DNA from: Sthenelais limicola | Lineage: Eukaryota; Annelida; Polychaeta; Phyllodocida; Sigalionidae | DNA length: 64,000 bases | Reading direction: 5' to 3' | Assembly: GCA_942159475.1 (NCBI GenBank) | Contig: OW804094.1 | Location: forward strand, 10,387,555 to 10,451,554 | In this document: positions 10,457 through 22,377 of the stretch, in pieces | Numbering within the stretch: the stretch's first letter is position 1 | Layout: every line of letters begins with the position of its first letter | Notes under the pieces: generated by a model | Databases searched by the model: none | Seen by the model: the letters and a program-made list of their open reading frames with translations, nothing else | What the model was told of the DNA's origin: nothing | Position numbers and translations under genes: made by a program

Positions 10457-10569
10457 CTGGCTGTGTGAGAGGTGGTTATATCCTGCGGGCGTAGCAATTT
10501 CGTAAGGGGTGTGTAGCACCCGACGAAATTGCATAGTACAAGGGAGATAACCACCTCTTACACTGCCAG
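10457..10569. repeat. Short foldback element (113 bp)
   Basis: The outer arms CTGGCTGTGTGAGAGGTGGT and ACCACCTCTTACACTGCCAG are near-perfect inverse copies extending through TTATATCC/GGGAGATAA. A second inverted pair, GCAATTTCGT and ACGAAATTGC, lies inside around a small GGGTG/CACCC loop. The whole segment can fold into one long hairpin. No target duplication was identified. Confidence 0.75.
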
Positions 10570-11462
10570 AAGTTTATTTTGTATTTATCTCCCAATGTTT
10601 TTGTGTGAAAAAATAGTGAAAATTCGATGGAAATTAGGGTCAGACAACAAACTCTCTCCTCCACTCATTTTGTTTACGTTCTCACCTAGCTTCACTAGGT
10701 ATGATGAAATAAGTACCATGTCTGTATTAGGTATAATAACCAGGCCACACTGGTATGTCAGATGTTAAGCACTAGACCTATAATTATAGTAGGGGCATTA
10801 TTCGACTGGATTCAACATGGGACAAGCCTATCAATATACTAGATGTACATGTTGAGGGCATTTATGAGATTGTCTTGTTGCTTTATACATGGTGTAAGAT
10901 ATTCAAGGGTAGGTGGGTTTTCAGCACTCTCAGCCTGCTGAAGTAATTGCTGGCCCACTCTTGGTCCCTCTGCTTCCTTCTCATCCTTCTCTCTATGCTT
11001 CATTTCCACTCATCTCTAACATCCTTATCGTGAATAACAACCAGGCACACACTTAAACACATCTTGTAACATCATAGGCTAAACATATTATGCACGTCTG
11101 TTTCACAAGAAGCTCACTAACACACATACACACACACTTAGCGAAAACTATCCCAGTGCAATCAACACATTTTGTATGTAATGTTGATAATTCTACGATG
11201 GTATTTGTATTTAAGATATTTTTATTCAGCACAAAACATTATGTAACGAATACACTATATCTCAGTCATTGCTGACTACTATTGGGTGGTCGAGGAAGAC
11301 CTGGGAGGGGGCAGAGGATCATAACCCTGTTCATTGTTTTCATACCTATGTAACTGTGTGAATTATATTGAATAAAAGCATTATATATATATATAACTCA
11401 ACTATATTATAGAGAAAACATGAAAAATCCATAATTGATTATTTTAGTTAATATACACATGA
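10570..11462. other. Unassigned stretch ending in a possible retroposon tail
   Basis: No gene is recognisable. About 11315-11400 ends TGAATAAAAGCATTATATAT with a TA-repeat tail, like a LINE 3' end. The sequence between is unassigned. Confidence 0.4.
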
Positions 11463-14400
11463 TGGGTGGGATTTTTTAGGAATGTACAATGGAACGTCCG
11501 GTATGGGATGTGCAGGGCAAGAAATTAGCCTAAGAAAATTATAGAAATAATCTTTATAGACTACTTGGCCATCTTCCTATATGTCTAAGGATTCTATAGA
11601 TATCAATTATACTTGCTAATGACCATCATGTCAGTTTTTATAAAAGTTTGAACGGAATAACCTTTTTTCCTGGAACATCCGGTATGAAAATCTATACCTT
11701 ATCATATGAATGAGAATAAAACAAGGTGTATAGATCACAGAAACTCATAATTAAATTTGAAATATAAACAAAACCTTTATCCATCATCTGCATGAATTAT
11801 GGGTTCCTATTGCCAGTCATTATTATGTGGCAAGTCATCAAATCCAACTACCATTAAGATCTTTTTAATCGAATGTTGTACTGATTCTGAACACATTTTT
11901 CTTTTTATTCTTGCAAGGATGTCAGTGCCCTGAAAATATTAGAGACCATGCTAATTAAAAACTTAGATATGTGTAGAGCATGTTCACTGTATTTTACCAC
12001 CTCATTACCACTCAATATATCCCAGGAGTGTCATTGAAAAACTTATGTTCTATACCGGACGTTCCATACCGGACGTTCCATACCGGACGTTCTAAAAGTG
12101 ATTGACAAATAAGCTCATATTTGTGGGAGGTAAATCATATATATGAAAATATTCTTTAGTAACAAACTACAAAACATACCTAGGTATACATTGCTATGAA
12201 GTTAAGAGATTTAATAAGCCTTTGATCCCCCAAGAGGTTTGTATACAGGACGTTCCATACCGGACGTTCCCCAAAAATTTTAAGACAATATATAAACTCA
12301 TCCACAATGAACATAAATCATACATAGGTCAATATTCTTTTGTAACAAACTATAAAACATAACTAGGTGTGCATAGCTATGGGGATAAGAGATTTGATAG
12401 TCCTGTTATCTCCCAAGAATCTTGTATATGGGACATTCCATACCGGACGTTCCATACCGGACATTCCCCAAAAGTATTTGAACAATATGTAAAATCATCC
12501 TTAATGAATATAAATCATATATAGGTCAATATTCTTTTGTAACAAACTACAAAACATAACTAGTTGTGCATAGCTAAGGAGATATTGATGGAGTGTATGG
12601 CATTTTCAGTGGAGAATTGGTCTCCCGCTTACAGGTGGCCTCCTTGATGATCCAAGCTTCTCACCCCATGATTTCCTTCTTTTTCTCCCTCTATTCTTAT
12701 TGACTCTAACTATATTGTTTCATTGGACTGTCTGCCATCTTATAGATGAGATTCTTTGTAAAAAGATATTTATAAAATCAATAGAAATAAAATAGAATGA
12801 AATTAAATAGTGAAATTCAAGGTGTACCTAAAAATGGTTAAAAAAAAATAATTCTCAGAAATCAATTTTGACCACCTCACAATTTAGGGAATATATAGGA
12901 GTATCCTCAGGTATAATATTATTGAGATTGAAATATTATTTCTGGTATTTTTAAGTAAAATTCATGGTAGGAGAACGTCCGGTATATAATTGACTGGAAA
13001 GTACCACATGAAATAACAGTTGAAATTATTTGTCTTATATATAGACACATACAACAGTCACCAATGATGACTAAACAAACCATAAAAGAGAGTTTGAGCA
13101 TGCAAATAAAGCATAAATACCTATTTTTAAAAAATTGAAGGAACGTCCGGTATATAGGAACGTCCGAGATCAATTATGGTTTTAGCTATATTTAAGGCAA
13201 TGATAATAGGTTTGAAATAGTTTTAACCATTAATAACTATACTTTTATCCCAAGACAACATTTTTTTAACCAAATGAAGCTTAAATATGGTTACAAATGA
13301 CAGCAAATTGGATTAACAGAACAAATATTCTAGAAACAGAACATCCGGTATTTGACTTAACATGTTACCAGAGGATAACAAAACACTCTAAATCAACCAA
13401 ACATTCCATGAATACATTTCAATCATTTTAACATCATATTAAGTCAGATTGGAGCCTGAGTCAAGAAAGAGACATTATTTATGAAGTTCCAAAGAAATGG
13501 TGTTTGAGCTCATACCGGACGTTCTGATCCCTACTTTTGAGAGGGAAAAGTTAAATATTCAATATTTGACTTCATTCAGGAAGTCATACTTTGGTCAGCA
13601 CATTCACAACTACTGTGACCAACATATTATAACTCCATAGTCTAGCAATGGCATTATGAATTAAGACTATTATTGATTCCTTCAGCCAACTAGTAAAATT
13701 ACAGTCAAAACTAAAACATGTTTAAATCAATTTCATCTTGGAAAAAAGGAAATGAGATGAGATTAACACTGCACCATATACTTCAATCATTGCTTTAGCT
13801 GTTCCAACTATCCCAGAAGCAAACAGAGAAAGCATGCCTGCCACAGTAGAGTGATGAAGTGGAAAAACCCTATTTAGTTTCTTCATACCGGACGTTCCCA
13901 ATTTATACCGGACGTTCCAACTATTATTTAACAGAGAATATCTCCAGTTAAAATGATCATTCATCACTAATTTCAGGTGTATAGATATAAGGCATGCTCT
14001 GAAATACTTAGTTCAAAAATCAAATAATTCTGGTTAAAGATGGATGAAACAGACACAAACAAAAGGTAGTGTTGATTTGGAACGTCCGGTATGAAAAAAG
14101 TATAAAATTTGTGGTTCAAAACCATTCTGCCACTGACTCAAAAAATATGTATCTAAGCATAAAAACTCTATTTGACCAACATCCTATATATGTTAGGGAT
14201 CAATTCTATGGATTTAGATCAAACCTAACTACCCTCTTTTTTATGAATATAATAACAATAATTTATCATACCGGACGTTCCTGGAGGGCTAAAACCAGTG
14301 TGACATGTGAGTTTAATACTGTCAGATATACAGTAAAACCTAAAAGTAAGCAAAATAAAGCAGAAACATGTAGGAAAATAGTTGAGGAACAAAGAGCAGT

Positions 14401-14688
14401 GATTTGATTTGGTGTTATTTATTTAGTTTGATCACAGACACACAACAAGTGTGAAAAAATGGTGGTTTTTTTTACTAAAAAAACGTTATTTTTTTCATTT
14501 AAGGCATTTTGTGTAATTAGCATTAAAAAAAATCATACAAAACTATACATTTTCTGACAGCCCAACATGTCTTCTTTCGTATGGTAGCAAATCCATACTG
14601 GTATCACTATTTCCAAGCATATAGTGGCCAGTATAACGTTTAAAGAACAGAAATTCAGCAATTGTACATTCCTAAAAAATCTGACCCA
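11463..14688. mobile_element. Family E: 3.2 kb non-coding TIR element with scattered TACCGGACGTTCC motifs
   Basis: The left end TGGGTGGGATTTTTTAGGAA and the inverse of the right end (TGGGTCAGATTTTTTAGGAA) match over about 28 bp including ATGTACAAT. These ends resemble those of the 237 bp family A, so E is probably a larger relative. The interior has no ORF longer than 112 codons and no transposase motif. About 19 copies of a 13-15 bp motif, TACCGGACGTTCC or its inverse GGAACGTCCGGTA, lie in both orientations at 11491, 11672, 12051-12093 (three), 12244-12270 (two), 12425-12467 (three), 12973, 13140, 13157, 13339, 13511, 13884, 13904, 14079 and 14267. I saw none outside the element. The flanks give no clear TA duplication. 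It could be non-autonomous or an eroded autonomous copy. Confidence 0.65.
12094..12585. repeat. Tandem ~180-195 bp repeat inside family E
   Basis: Two full units (12094-12270 and 12271-12467) and a partial third share ACAAACTACAAAACATA and TAAGAGATTTRATA phrases. Each full unit closes with two or three back-to-back copies of the CATACCGGACGTTCC motif at 14 bp spacing. The motif cluster was thus amplified with its spacer DNA. Confidence 0.75.
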
Positions 14689-15212
14689 CTGTATAACACA
14701 ATGATATTAAGAGCAATACAGATTTTTAAAACCATCACCGACGCATCAGTCATATTATGACAGTACGGTAGGTTTTTATCTTTAGATCCATTTTTCAAAT
14801 AATCCAAGAAGCAAGCAGATCCAAGTCACAACAATTCAAGCCTTAATCAATCAATCAATCAATGAGTCAATTCCTGGTACTGGTACTTCATGCTGTGTGA
14901 CCTACCACAATACACATGGAAGCATAGCCCTACTTCATGCAGTGATAAGGCAGGCGATGACTAACGCTCAGCCCCGCGTGCAGTTAGGTCAGCATGTACA
15001 GTTGTTACCCTGTCTTACAGTATTAACAAGACAAACAGAGGAAACAGCTGTTTGTTTGTCCCACTCACTATTGATAAACCACCTTTCTTAGCAACACATC
15101 AGCGGCAACCCTAACCACTTTTATACCCACATTAACCATTGCACCCGCTATACTTTTACCATTACCATTACCTTACCATATTTACCTCTAAATTGTGCTA
15201 CATGCAGAATTC
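14689..15212. other. Unassigned stretch with (TCAA)n
   Basis: Contains a short ATCAATCAATCAATCAAT microsatellite near 14850. No coding or mobile signal was recognised. Confidence 0.4.
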
Positions 15213-15350
15213 ACTATATAGAATAGAATAGAATAGAAAAAAATCTTTTATTCATCAGAGCTTTTACAATTATGTTGACGAATAGGTCGACAGGCCTCTA
15301 GGTACCGTTCAGGATTTATACCTAGTTCTTCCGGCCGTTCCCTTTATATC
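15213..15350 (-). repeat. Retroposon 3' end, minus strand, with (ATTCT)n tail
   Basis: The plus strand starts with TAGAATAGAATAGAATAG and continues AATCTTTTATTCATCAGAGC. On the minus strand this is an AATAAAAGATT signal followed by an ATTCT tail. It resembles the other short-tailed retroposon ends in this window. Confidence 0.5.
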
Positions 15351-16138
15351 TATGAAATAAGCTAATATATTTTAGGCACAAGTAAGTTTAGTAGTACAGA
15401 TCTATGACATATAACAACATTTCTAACATAGGTATCCAGTACAGGATTTAACGGGGTAAGTTGGTATCGTCTAACTTTCCATGTAAAACAAAACTCAATA
15501 GTTCCTCCTATAATAATAGGATTCGGCTTATAGTAAGAATAAAATATAATATAATACAATACAAAGTCAAGTTTTAAGTCTTTGCCCTCGGAGGAGAGAG
15601 GGGCCCTCTTACTGTTCGTCCTATTTTTCTAATGTATTTTCTATTGCTTTCCTGAAGTGTTTCCTGGATTCTATATATATCCTGATTAAAAGGAAGAACC
15701 AAAGTACCGATAATGTAACACAGCCCCCACATTGATTGTGTTACAATAAATAATTGTCAATAATGGAAACCATAAGGTCTTTGTACAAATAGAGAAATAA
15801 ACAGTTTATAAACCAATAAATCAATTTTCATCTGTTTACAGAATCTTATCAAGATTCAATAAACTAGATTTTAGTTTGCTTGAACTCCAACTGTACATTG
15901 CCTTCTGAGAATAGGAAGCTTTCCCGTCTAAAGATCTAGTATTTAATTGCTTTGATTATTCAAGTAAATACAATACCGGGGGGGGGGGGTTAATGTTCTT
16001 ACCCCATTGACCTGGGAGACGGGGACTGTTCCTGATTGTAGTTGTGATGTTGGCCTGACTTGTATGTACATAATAGAAGGCCAGTTGATAAAGGGAGATT
16101 AAGTCACAAGTAAGAGATAAAGATTTGAGCCTACGTAG
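15351..16138. other. Unassigned stretch with a G10 run
   Basis: Gene-free DNA with a G homopolymer near 15980. Its last part (about 16081-16130) is repeated in diverged form at 16476-16522, on the far side of the next family A element. Confidence 0.4.
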
Positions 16139-16236
16139 TGGGTCAGATCACCAGAAAATGTACAATCACAACAGTGGGAAGTGTTTAAATATTGTATACA
16201 ACCTTTCACCGTGAGGTTTTATGAAATAAGGGAACT

Positions 16237-16473
16237 TGGGTCAGGTCACAAGAAAATGTACAATCGGCAGCTCTACACATTTAGTAAATTCTGCTAAATT
16301 CGACTAAAAAATGATAAATACTAGCTATATCTGAGTATATTCCGAATTAAATTGATTCAAAGGATCTATTCGGTTATGTTGAATTGTGTTTTGAGTCTCA
16401 TTTCTGTATCAAATTAGGGTTATTTGGAAGGGTTTCTGAATGTGAATTGTGCATTTTCTGGAAGTTTCACCCA
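16237..16473 (+). mobile_element. Family A MITE (237 bp)
   Basis: Left end TGGGTCAGGTCACAAGAAAA, GGCAGCTCTACACATTTA, right end TTCTGGAAGTTTCACCCA. Flanking DNA at 16081-16130 and 16476-16522 is an imperfect direct repeat (AAGTAAGAGATAAAGA / AAGTGAGAGATAAAGA). Confidence 0.8.
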
Positions 16474-16584
16474 GGGCCAGTAGACGGAGATAAAGTAACA
16501 AGTGAGAGATAAAGACTATAGTGAATACAGATGTTCTCTCAGTCGGATTATCGTGTTGAATCTAAGCTGGGTTCAATCAAAGTT

Positions 16585-16993
16585 TGTGATGTGTTTCAGG
16601 GAAACGAGTCACAAGTCGCAAAATTGACATTTTTCAAAGTACTTTATTCACAAGATATCTTTGAACGAATGTTCTCATTCTTTGGTTATCTAATGCCCCG
16701 AGTCGTATGAATATAGGTACCAAATCTGAAGACTGTGTATTAAATATATCTATACATTTCTATGGTCATCCTTTGGAGTATATTCAGCTACTGTACCAGC
16801 AATTGTCCACCCAGAGATATTGCAAAATTTGTTTTAAAAAATAAAAATATCAAATTTAAATATAGAAAGATTTCTTAGATGTCCTTAATGTTTACTATCA
16901 TTGGAATCAGCTTGATCTCATCTTTTCAAATATAATGGTATCTCAAAATCTATTTTTTGCGACTCATGACTAATTTTCTTAAAGCACATCACT
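16585..16993 (+). mobile_element. Family C element, near full length
   Basis: It runs from TGTGATGTGTTTCAGGGAAA to the inverse end AGCACATCACT; the interior is collinear with the copy at 925-1336. Confidence 0.8.
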
Positions 16994-17038
16994 TATGCCA
17001 GTCAGGATGTCTGCCATTACTTAGGTACACTAAACAAG

Positions 17039-17264
17039 TGGTCGAAACTTCCAGAAAATGTACAATTCACATTCAGAAACCCTCCTAAATAATCCGAATT
17101 TAATACAAAATAAGACTCAAAACATAACCAAACACATCCTTTGAATCCAGGCAATACCGAATATACTCAGATATAGCTAGTATTTAGCATTTCTTAGTCG
17201 AATTTAGCAGAATTTCATAAATGTGTAGAGCTGGTGATTGTACATTCTCTGGTGACCTGACCCA
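17039..17264 (-). mobile_element. Family A MITE
   Basis: The left end TGGTCGAAACTTCCAGAAAA is diverged; the right end GGTGACCTGACCCA is intact. It is in opposite orientation to the copy at 16237, and the inverse arm of the composite follows immediately. Confidence 0.75.
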
Positions 17265-17335
17265 TGTTTCCTTATTTCATAAAACCTCACGGTGAAAGGT
17301 TGTATACAATATTTAAACACTTCTCACTGTTGTTG

Positions 17336-17833
17336 GAACACTTGTTCATCATTTTTATAGCGCAGACGGAATATGATATTTATTTCCAATCTTTATCGTA
17401 CAACGAGTAGACCCAATGAAGATATTTGGGTCTGACTGTCAGGAAACAATAAAAAAAATTGTCAGTGCATCAATCAAACTAAACCACTGGCAATAGTTGA
17501 ATATGACCCATGCATTTTTGTGCACTAAATGTTTATGCATAATGTGATGGTTTGTTGTTTCAACCAAGTACGATGTAAAAAACAAAAACTGATATTGAAA
17601 GTATAGCGGATCCAGCAATTTCTGAAATACCTTTGACATTTATATGCCCAAGGAATTATGCCTAAACAAACTACCCTTCCTTAATTCTCCTATATCCCTC
17701 AAGAGTACCACGATAGATAGATTTCTAAAGAAAAAGATTTGGAAAATGGTATGCTATGGAAGAGACCCATGAACACATTATAATGTTACTAAGTTCGTGC
17801 ATGTGAAAATACCTTTAGTAGGACAGAAATAAT
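17336..17833. other. Unassigned non-coding stretch
   Basis: No repeat or coding evidence was recognised. Confidence 0.35.
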
Positions 17834-18157
17834 TGTGATCCGTTTCAGGAAAATGAGTCATAAGTCGCAAAACATGGATTTTGAGATGAGGAGATCAAGC
17901 CGATTCCAATGATAGTGAATATGAAGGACATATAAGAACTATTTCTATATCTTATGTTTGATATTTTTATTTTTGGAAAAAATAGTTTGCAATGTTTCTG
18001 GATGGATAATTATCAGTAAAGTAACTAAATATACTTCATACAAATGCCTTCAAAACTCAAGGATATATTTAATAGAATGTTCCGAAATTTGTGAAAATAA
18101 CACTATGAAAAATATCAATTTTGCGACTTATGACTCATTTTTCTGAAACACATCACA
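17834..18157 (-). mobile_element. Family C element with internal deletion
   Basis: Both termini are present (TGTGATCCGTTTCAGGAAAA and its inverse at AAACACATCACA). At 324 bp it is shorter than the 412 bp reference; the missing part is near the CTATAAG/TCATATG interior. Confidence 0.75.
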
Positions 18158-19016
18158 TTTATAATGTTGACTTAAATGTACCATTTTTACTTGTGTTATC
18201 CTAATATTGACAAGGTTAATCTATACTTTAGAGATAATAATACAGGGACAAGCCTACTAGAACAAAAGATCCACTATAAGTAGTTTAAAGTCTGTTGATA
18301 CTCTTTGACAATATCTAGATCTATGATTGAACAAGTTTTTTTTATTCAGGAAATGACATTATATCACATTTGACATTATTTTCAGACGAACCTGAAGTAT
18401 TATTCTTTTCAGAAATATGTAGTTCATACCTCTACCCCAACTACTAGAACAGATATAGTTAAATTATGTACATATCTACGGTCTTCAAGTATTTTACTTT
18501 AGTCCTCCATAAGAGGTCACCAAGTTGCTCATTCTGACCAAACGTCATAAGTTTCCTGATCTGCTTCGTTTACTCATAATCTAGTTGTATTAGTGAATTG
18601 CAGCTAACCGGATAAGTAAGAAATTACTTTGATTTTGTTTTAAAAGATGTATTCGATGTACAAGGAATAACATTTTCTGCTTGTTTACATATGATTCTGA
18701 AACCTTGCCGCAAAATCTACTGCAGTAGAAACTTCCTTATCTTTTCAGAGGAATAAAAAATGTTCTAGAAACAGCAATACATCTTCTTGGCCTGGAGGCT
18801 ATATGACATATGAGAGAGAAGGAAGTAGAAAGAGGGTGGTTGAGCCCTGGAGATAGCCTCACTCCAGGGGGTAATGTGTCACCTGGGGTGTGCACCCAAA
18901 CCCTATTAACCCAGTTAATCATACTGGAGGTGTGGAAAGACATAAATACTCGGGCGACAAAGGCTTCCTAACGACATTCATTTAAAACTCAATGGTGGTC
19001 ATTCTCATCAATTATA
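18158..19016. other. Unassigned stretch
   Basis: No gene recognised. A minus-strand 68-codon ORF at 18737-18943 has no familiar motif. The block at about 18957-19003 is duplicated at 19281-19326, across the next family A element. Confidence 0.35.
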
Positions 19017-19254
19017 TGGGTCAGATTTTCAGAAAAAGGAACAATTGGCACATCAACACATTTGTTAAATTCCGCTAAATTAGACCAAAAAATCGTCAAT
19101 ACTAGGTATATCTGAGTATATTTAGTATTGCCTTGATTCAAACAATCCGTTTGGTTATGTTAAACTATATTTTGAACCTGATTTTTGTCTTAAATGTGGG
19201 TTATTTGAGAGGATTGGTGAATGTGAATTGTACATTTTCTGAAAATCTGATCAA
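19017..19254 (+). mobile_element. Family A MITE flanked by ~46 bp direct repeats
   Basis: Left end TGGGTCAGATTTTCAGAAAA; the right end is diverged (GAAAATCTGATCAA). The flanks at 18957-19003 and 19281-19326 share ACTCAATGGTGGTCAT and TGACATTCATTT-like sequence with a few differences. Confidence 0.75.
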
Positions 19255-19494
19255 TATGTAGCATTACCCACCTTCAGACAACAAAGGCGTCCTAATGACA
19301 TTCATTTTAAACTCAATGGTGGTCATATGTAGCATTTGACACTGTTGAATGTACCTCGTTACAGGTAGCGGTAAATAGATAGAACCTGGTGAGAATGTGG
19401 TACAAGGGACACTATTGCACTGGCCGAGGTGTTTGGTTTTTCGTGGCCCACGAGCCGGTAAGTGAGTGCGTTACCAAAATAATGGGTTGTGATT

Positions 19495-19735
19495 TGTGAT
19501 CTATTATAGAAATATGAGTCATAAGTCGCTAAATTGACATTTTTCAAAGTGTTTTATTCACAAGATAATCTTTGTGGGAACGTTCTCATTCTTGGAATAC
19601 TTAACGCTGTATATAGCATGAATACATGAACCAAATTTCAGGACAGTGTATTAAATGTATCGATGCATTTCTAAGGTCATTCTATGGAGTATATTCAGCT
19701 ACTTTACTAGTAAATGTCCACAAGAATCATTGCAC
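19495..19735 (+). mobile_element. Family C element, right side replaced by satellite
   Basis: It starts TGTGATCTATTATAGAAATA and follows the family to CCACAAGAATCATTGCA, where the 12 bp satellite begins within a few bases. The right TIR is missing. Confidence 0.7.
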
Positions 19736-19744
19736 ATTGATTTT

Positions 19745-20010
19745 CCCCTATCCCCTATTGAATCCCCTATTGAACCCCCTATTGAACCCCCTATTGAATC
19801 CCCTATTGAATCCCCTATTGAATCCCCTATTGAATCCCCTATTGAATCCATATTGAATCCCCTATTGAATCCCCTATTGAATCCATATTGAATCCCCTAT
19901 TGAATCCCCTATTGAACCCCCTATTGAATCCCCTATTGAATCCCCTATTGAATCCCCTATTGAATCCCCTATTGAATCCATATTGAATCCATATTGAATC
20001 CCCTACTGAA
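19745..20010. repeat. Satellite, about 22 units of 12 bp (CCCCTATTGAAT)
   Basis: Near-perfect 12 bp repetition, with scattered CCATATTGAAT and CCCCTATTGAAC variants. Frames on both strands stay open only because 12 is divisible by three (LLNP- or GFNR-type peptides). Confidence 0.95.
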
Positions 20011-20573
20011 TACAAACTAAAAGACCCATGGCAAGTTGACAATCCAACAAGCCGGCTGATAAGAGAATTCCTTATTCGTCATAAAATGGTTCAGACAAAA
20101 AGGTTGTAGTCAACTCAAAAAGATGTCTTCCACACCATGCGTTTCTTGTTTTTTCTTTTGATTACATGATATCTCATTCCACCTGAACTACGTTTAGAAC
20201 ATTCTGTGCATATAAATTACACAGTATGTATCTATGTTCATGATGCAGAGTAACCTAAAGAGATCTGGGTTACATTCTTAAACCAGTTTGTAATAGAGTT
20301 GTGTCTTAGAACTAACAATGTAAATTAAAAGTGAATGAAAAATAGAAAAATGTTGGTCTCGGGATTAATGCTAATATCAATGTCAATAATAACAGGCTTT
20401 TTCGAGCACCTTCAGTATAGTATCCCCGTGTTCTTCACAAGTGAATATTGGTATAGTTCTCCATTAGTTAGTGAGTGGGAGAAGATCTGCTGCAAATGCT
20501 GAATAGAAGTAGAAACCGTCTCGTGAAATATCATCACAAAAACTGAATGTCTCAAGGAGGACTGATACTTAAG
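20011..20573. other. Unassigned non-coding stretch
   Basis: No recognised repeat or gene. Confidence 0.35.
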
Positions 20574-20813
20574 TAGGTCGGATTTTCAGAAAATGTACAA
20601 TCGGCAGCTCTACACATTTGAGTAAATTCTGCTAAATTAGACTAAAAAATAGCCAATACTATGTATATTTGAGTATATTTGACATTGCCTAGTGTCAGAC
20701 AGTCTGTTTGGTTACGTTGAACTCAATTTTAAACCTCATTTTTTATCTTAAATGAGGGTTATTTGAGAGAGTTTGTGAAGGTAAATTGTACATTTTCTGG
20801 TAATCTGACAGAC
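20574..20813 (+). mobile_element. Family A MITE with eroded ends
   Basis: TAGGTCGGATTTTCAGAAAA on the left and TTCTGGTAATCTGACAGA on the right; the interior is collinear with the family, including GGCAGCTCTACACATTTGAG. Confidence 0.7.
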
Positions 20814-21006
20814 GTAGGCAAGATCTGCCAAGAGTTCTTGCCCCAGATTCCCAGCTGGGTATAGTGCTAATTATACATCTAGCCATGGGTGTACATATCT
20901 ACAGGTGTATCTGGCTATATCGTATTTATAGTCAAATATATGTTAGTGTATTTGATTCATTTCATTCTCCTGAAGAGTTTTCCAGGCCAAAACGAACCTA
21001 TATATA

Positions 21007-21606
21007 TGTGATGTGTTACAGATAAATGAGTCACAATTCGCTAAAGGTGAAGTTTGAGATATTATCATATTTGAAAAGATGAGATCAAGCAGATTCTAAT
21101 GATGGTAAACAGTAGGGCATCTAATAAGTATGTTTTAAGTTTGTTATTTTATTTTATTTTTATTTTTTATTTAAAAAAAAAGGTTTTCAATATTGGGGTG
21201 GACAAATTTACTAGTAAAGTAGCTAAATGTACTCTATAAGATGACCTTACAAATGCAAGCATATATTTAATACACTGTCCTGTACAATTTGGTGTATGTA
21301 TCTATGGGTCAGATTTTCAGAAAATGTACAATTGGCAGCTCTACATATTTAGGAAATTCTGCTAAATTTGGCTGAAAAATGAAGAATTTCCGATATCAGA
21401 GTATATTTGGTATCGCATTGATTTAAATGGGGGTTATTTGAGAGGATTGGTGAAGGTGCATTGTACATTTTCTGAAAATCTGACCCATATACTACTTTAA
21501 ACAGTACACACCATGAAGATGAGAACATTCCTACAGAGAGATCTTGAGAATAAAACATACTGAAACATTTTACGACTCATGACTCATTTTCCTGGAACAC
21601 ATCACA
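21007..21606 (-). mobile_element. Family C element carrying a nested family A element
   Basis: Termini TGTGATGTGTTACAGATAAA and TCCTGGAACACATCACA lie 600 bp apart. The excess length is explained by the family A copy at 21305-21487. A T/A-rich run lies at about 21140-21185. Confidence 0.75.
21305..21487 (+). mobile_element. Nested family A MITE, internally deleted (183 bp)
   Basis: Perfect-looking termini (TGGGTCAG / CTGACCCA) flanked by TA. The central section around TTTGGTTATGTT is missing. It sits inside the family C copy, so it inserted later. Confidence 0.8.
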
Positions 21607-22140
21607 TATGTTATTGTATTTTATTAATTTCATCCTCCTGAACAACTCTCCAGACCAGAATGGATCTATAAATGGTTTTGTAAATAGATTCTCGTCAGTA
21701 ACTTATTCAATCAATTTCTGAACTTTTTCTAATTGTCACTCATCTTCCTTGACAAAAGGCGTATGCTGCCCGATTAGTTGGAACTGAATAAAAGTCAAAC
21801 CAAAATTAAACAACAAATCCCTGTCCTCTTTGTTTATGGGAAATATCATCACTCTCGATCTTTCTAATATGCTCTCCTTAACGATGTTGGAATTGATTCT
21901 GTAAACTGTTTTCTAAACGTTTTTAAATACGTTCCTGAAGACAGCTTTATTAGCTAAACAGTATTGAAGATGCTTTGGGATATTTGGGTCCACCCCCCTT
22001 CCCACCACCACTCTATATATGTCTTTTCTTTCTCCCCTTTCTTTTTCTTTCTCCCCTTACTCTTTCTTTCTCTCCTTCTACCTATCCACTGTCCCCGTCC
22101 CTGTCTCTCCCTCCTTTTCGCCTCTCCATTTCTCTCTATA
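21607..22140. other. Unassigned stretch ending in a polypyrimidine tract
   Basis: About 22025-22140 is CT-rich (CTTTCTTTCTC/CTCCTTCTACC). ORFs on both strands there are low-complexity. Confidence 0.45.
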
Positions 22141-22377
22141 TGGGTCAGATCGTCAGAAATTGTACAATTAGCAGCTATATACATTTAGTAAATTCGGTTA
22201 AATTAGGTTACAACTTGGTCAATACTAGGTAAATTCGAGTATATTCGGCATTGCATTGATTCTAGCAATATGTTTGGTTAGGTTGAACTGTATTTTGAAC
22301 TTTCTTTCTGTCTTAAATGTGGGCTATTTGAGAAGATTGGTGAAGGTGAATTGTACATTTTCTGACGATCAGACCCA
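22141..22377 (+). mobile_element. Family A MITE, full length (237 bp)
   Basis: TGGGTCAGATCGTCAGAAAT on the left, GACGATCAGACCCA on the right, and TA on both sides. Confidence 0.85.

Larger units (their letters stand above)
16139..17335. repeat. Composite inverted structure of family A and C elements
   Basis: In order it holds a stranded family A terminus (16139-16167), a 69 bp arm (16168-16236), an A element, a C element, an A element in the opposite orientation, and the inverse of the arm (17265-17335). The arms match almost perfectly through AAAACCTCACGGTGAAAGGT and TTGTATACAATATTTAAACA. The whole 1.2 kb unit therefore has long inverted ends lying outside the transposon termini. Confidence 0.7.

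Noticed and set aside
14069..14407. 112-codon ORF inside family E as a possible transposase
   Set aside because: No DDE/D or helix-turn-helix pattern; its NVRY peptide is just the TACCGGACGTTCC motif read in one frame, which also occurs in the other orientation.
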